Assembly (NCBI GenBank): GCA_018713165.1
Contig: DVFR01000020.1
Location: 1 to 64,000 of the forward strand
Origin: Candidatus Coproplasma stercoravium
GTDB lineage: Bacteria; Bacillota; Clostridia; Christensenellales; Borkfalkiaceae
Direction of reading: 5' to 3'
DNA: 64,000 nucleotides
In this document: in pieces, positions 57,389-64,000 of the stretch
How positions within the stretch are numbered: position 1 is the first letter of the stretch
Layout of the letters: each line of letters opens with the position of its first letter
Made by a program: the position numbers and the translations under genes
Notes under the pieces: model-generated
Told to the model about the DNA's origin: nothing
Databases searched by the model: none
The model's input: only the letters and a program-made list of their open reading frames with translations

Positions 57389-57871
57389 TTATATCTCTAT
57401 ATACGTATTGAGGTTTGCCCTGTCTATCGCGAGCTGAAGCGCGTATATTCTGGCGCGCAACTCTTCGCGGTCGGATATGACTTCGTCGGGTTCGTAGTTG
57501 CACACGGTGTATTCGAGCACGCCGTTAGTCGTTATTCTGCGGGTCAGTTTTTCATGCACCGCAAGCGATTCGAGGCGGGCATTTTCGCCGTTGAGCTGGG
57601 CAAGATACACGAGAGCCTCGCCTATCGTAAGCCCGTCGTCGAGCTTTACGGTGCAGTTTGCAAGCGATATCCCGCACCTTATCGCGCGCACCTCAGCGTC
57701 TATCTTCGAGATTTCTTCGCGCGTCTTTTTATAGTCGTAGTCCACGGGAACGGGCTGTTCGCCCTCTTTATAGCTCGTGCGCATGCGGCGCTGTTCGTTG
57801 AGAATCAGCGTATCCTTGCGCTCGTTGAGCTCCTTTATTCTCTTCATTCCCTCGCTTAAACACATTTTCAT
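57389..57871 (-). CDS. Coiled-coil protein of unknown function (DIP1984/septicolysin-like)
   Basis: 160 aa helical: MKRIKELNERKDTLILNEQRRM...YDYKKTREEISKIDAEVRAIRCGI. Confidence 0.6.
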   Translation of the reverse strand: MKMCLSEGMKRIKELNERKDTLILNEQRRMRTSYKEGEQPVPVDYDYKKTREEISKIDAEVRAIRCGISLANCTVKLDDGLTIGEALVYLAQLNGENARLESLAVHEKLTRRITTNGVLEYTVCNYEPDEVISDREELRARIYALQLAIDRANLNTYIEI

Positions 57872-58070
57872 TTTCGTTTTCTCCTTCTCTTTATTGCACG
57901 ATTATTATATCACGCCCGTTTATTATCTGTAAATGCGCAGATTATTTTATTTTTACGACCCCTTATTTTTGGCAGAATATGGAATTTATTTACCATTTAT
58001 TGGCTTAATTTTGCCATATTTTATTTAATTTACTATTGAAAACAACCCCTTTTTATGGTATAATTTAGTT

Positions 58071-59057
58071 ATGGACAAAATAAAAATTTACCTTCCGGAA
58101 AAAATAGCGGAGATTATCGAAAAAGACACCGAGGCCTTCGAGTTTTTTAAAAGGGACGGCATGTCGCTCAACAAAAACGCGCTGCTCACCGCACTTGTGC
58201 TCAACTACGGCGAGGCGTACGCCCGCGAAAGGCAGAAATTTGCGCACATTGCGCGGAGCGCGCTGAAAAACGCCAACGTTTCGGATAAGGAGATTGACGC
58301 TCTGTGCGAAAGGATAGCCGAGGCGGCATATTCGCGCGGAGACGGCGGAAAATTCGGTGCGACGGTGGCGTTGAAGCCCACAAAACAATCGGAGGGCGCA
58401 ATAGAGTACATAGAAAACTATCTGCTTGCGGGCAGGAGTCTTTCGGAATACTTCCGCGCGATGATATCCTCCTATGCCTCCCTTCCTCAGGACAGGCGAG
58501 AGGCTATAATTTTCAAGCCGCAGTACGAGGCGGTACTGCGCGCGATTGAGAGCAAAAAGCGCGTGTTTATAACTACCGTGCGGAGCGGAGAAAAGGGGTT
58601 TGAACTTTCGCCGTACGCGATAGCGAGCTCGAAAGAGGAGCTGCACCTGTATGTTATAGGTATGCGCGGCGCGACGACCACGGTGCGGCTTTCGCGCATT
58701 TCGGGAGTAAAGCTGCTCGACGCCGAGGCGCGGTTTACTGAAAAACAGGTAAAAACGGCTGAAAAGATGATAAAATACGGCCCGCAGTTCTTTTACGGCG
58801 TGAACGAAGAAGAGGCGTGCGTCAAACTTACCGGACGCGGCATGGAGAAATTTAAAAAAATTTACGTGCACCGCCCCATTCCCGACAGGCGCGAGGGCAA
58901 CCTTATGTGGTTCAAATGTTCGCACATTCAGCTCGAGCAGTATTTTATACGCTTCGGCGCCGACGCAGAGGTGCTGTACCCCGAGAGCGTGAGGAACGAA
59001 ATGCACACCTTCCACTCTTCGGCGGCGAAAGTTTACGAAAAACGGCAACTGATATAA
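58071..59057 (+). CDS. WYL-domain regulator with N-terminal ribbon-helix-helix-like segment
   Basis: KIYLPEKIAEIIEKDTEAFEFFKRDGMSLNKNALLTALVLNY N-terminus; C-terminal WYL-type region (LSPYAIASSKEELHLYVIG...VRLSRISGVKLL). Confidence 0.8.
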   Translation: MDKIKIYLPEKIAEIIEKDTEAFEFFKRDGMSLNKNALLTALVLNYGEAYARERQKFAHIARSALKNANVSDKEIDALCERIAEAAYSRGDGGKFGATVALKPTKQSEGAIEYIENYLLAGRSLSEYFRAMISSYASLPQDRREAIIFKPQYEAVLRAIESKKRVFITTVRSGEKGFELSPYAIASSKEELHLYVIGMRGATTTVRLSRISGVKLLDAEARFTEKQVKTAEKMIKYGPQFFYGVNEEEACVKLTGRGMEKFKKIYVHRPIPDRREGNLMWFKCSHIQLEQYFIRFGADAEVLYPESVRNEMHTFHSSAAKVYEKRQLI

Positions 59058-59077
59058 ATTTCATTTCCTCATAAATT

Positions 59078-59124
59078 AAAAAGCCGCGGCGCGCAAAAAT
59101 TGCGCGCCGCGGCTTTTTTAAAAT
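59078..59124. terminator. Bidirectional terminator AAAAAGCCGCGGCGCGCA...TGCGCGCCGCGGCTTTTTT
   Basis: Perfect inverted repeat with A/T flanks. Confidence 0.9.
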
Positions 59125-59206
59125 TAACGTTATCTGCCGCATATATATGGGTCAATTTAAAAATAAGGAGAGCATATCGCCCGCCTTAAAGGACAAAACG
59201 GCACGG

Positions 59207-59551
59207 TCAGCCGACCTCCCCCGTGAGCGAGGCTGTGAGGATATCGCAGCACCTTATAAGTATCTGGATGCACTCGGTGAGGGTGACTTTATCCTCGGAG
59301 GAGAGTTTTCCCGTCTTTGCCGCGTCGTTGGCAATGAGCGCGGCATAGTTGAAGGAGGAATACATATTTTTGAGATACTCCTCCTGCTTTGCAAAGGAGC
59401 TGTGCGCCGTTAAATGGAAGTTGTATATATCCTGCAACTTCGGCGAGGCGTCTTTCAGCTTTGAAAGTTTGCCGCTGTTTGCAACTTCCTCAATCTTTGC
59501 CTTGAACTTTTTTATAAGGTCTGCCATTCTTAAATCTTCAAAATCGGGCAT
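59207..59551 (-). CDS. Small helical protein, 114 aa
   Basis: RBS AAAGGAA before ATG; no family recognised. Confidence 0.55.
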   Translation of the reverse strand: MPDFEDLRMADLIKKFKAKIEEVANSGKLSKLKDASPKLQDIYNFHLTAHSSFAKQEEYLKNMYSSFNYAALIANDAAKTGKLSSEDKVTLTECIQILIRCCDILTASLTGEVG

Positions 59552-59710
59552 ATTAATCGGTTCCTTTTAAAATGGTAAATTATGACTTAATAGTTGCGAG
59601 CAGTGAATCCCTCCGCCACGCTTTGCGCGCCACCCCCTTGGCAAGGGAGGCATAACGCGTGCGAAAAAATGTACTGAATAAAGGGGCGGGAAAACCCCGC
59701 CCCTTATAGC

Positions 59711-63397
<3,687 letters not shown>

Positions 63398-63421
63398 AGT
63401 TTAACTGCTACCTCCCTTCGC

Positions 63422-64000
<579 letters not shown>

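Noticed and set aside
58065-59048. 327-aa minus ORF antisense to the WYL gene
   Set aside because: Mirror-frame artefact of GC-skewed codons; no family features.

Overview
A 64 kb chromosomal window, probably from a spore-forming Clostridia-like Firmicute. It is gene-dense and mostly housekeeping. Recognised genes include hslO, asd, dapA, dapB, mnmE, truA, an ECF transporter module, nifJ (PFOR), a HIT protein, mtaB, rsmE, prmA, trxB-like, a monomeric [FeFe] hydrogenase, an M18 aminopeptidase, a TrpX-type ABC transporter, malic enzyme, ppa, rtcB, popT (DUF368), rpoC and the 3' end of rpoB. Two riboswitches are legible: a lysine riboswitch upstream of asd, and on the minus strand a cobalamin riboswitch upstream of a DUF4430 lipoprotein and an ECF S component. 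One tRNA-Leu(TAG) is present; its 3' end is duplicated beside an AT-rich foreign ORF. The most novel signal is in the intergenic DNA. A ~180-nt element with five hairpins occurs in three copies of nearly equal length (4572-4750 -, 8422-8605 -, 37418-37598 +), plus a fragment, and its helices show compensatory changes. A second ~110-120-nt structured repeat occurs twice next to gene 3' ends. There is also a ~600-nt ORF-free multi-hairpin region (34650-35250), a recurring AAACAGCGG-ACAC-CCGCTGTTT hairpin, and a CATATATG-centred dispersed palindrome. All identifications are by eye; no searches were run.
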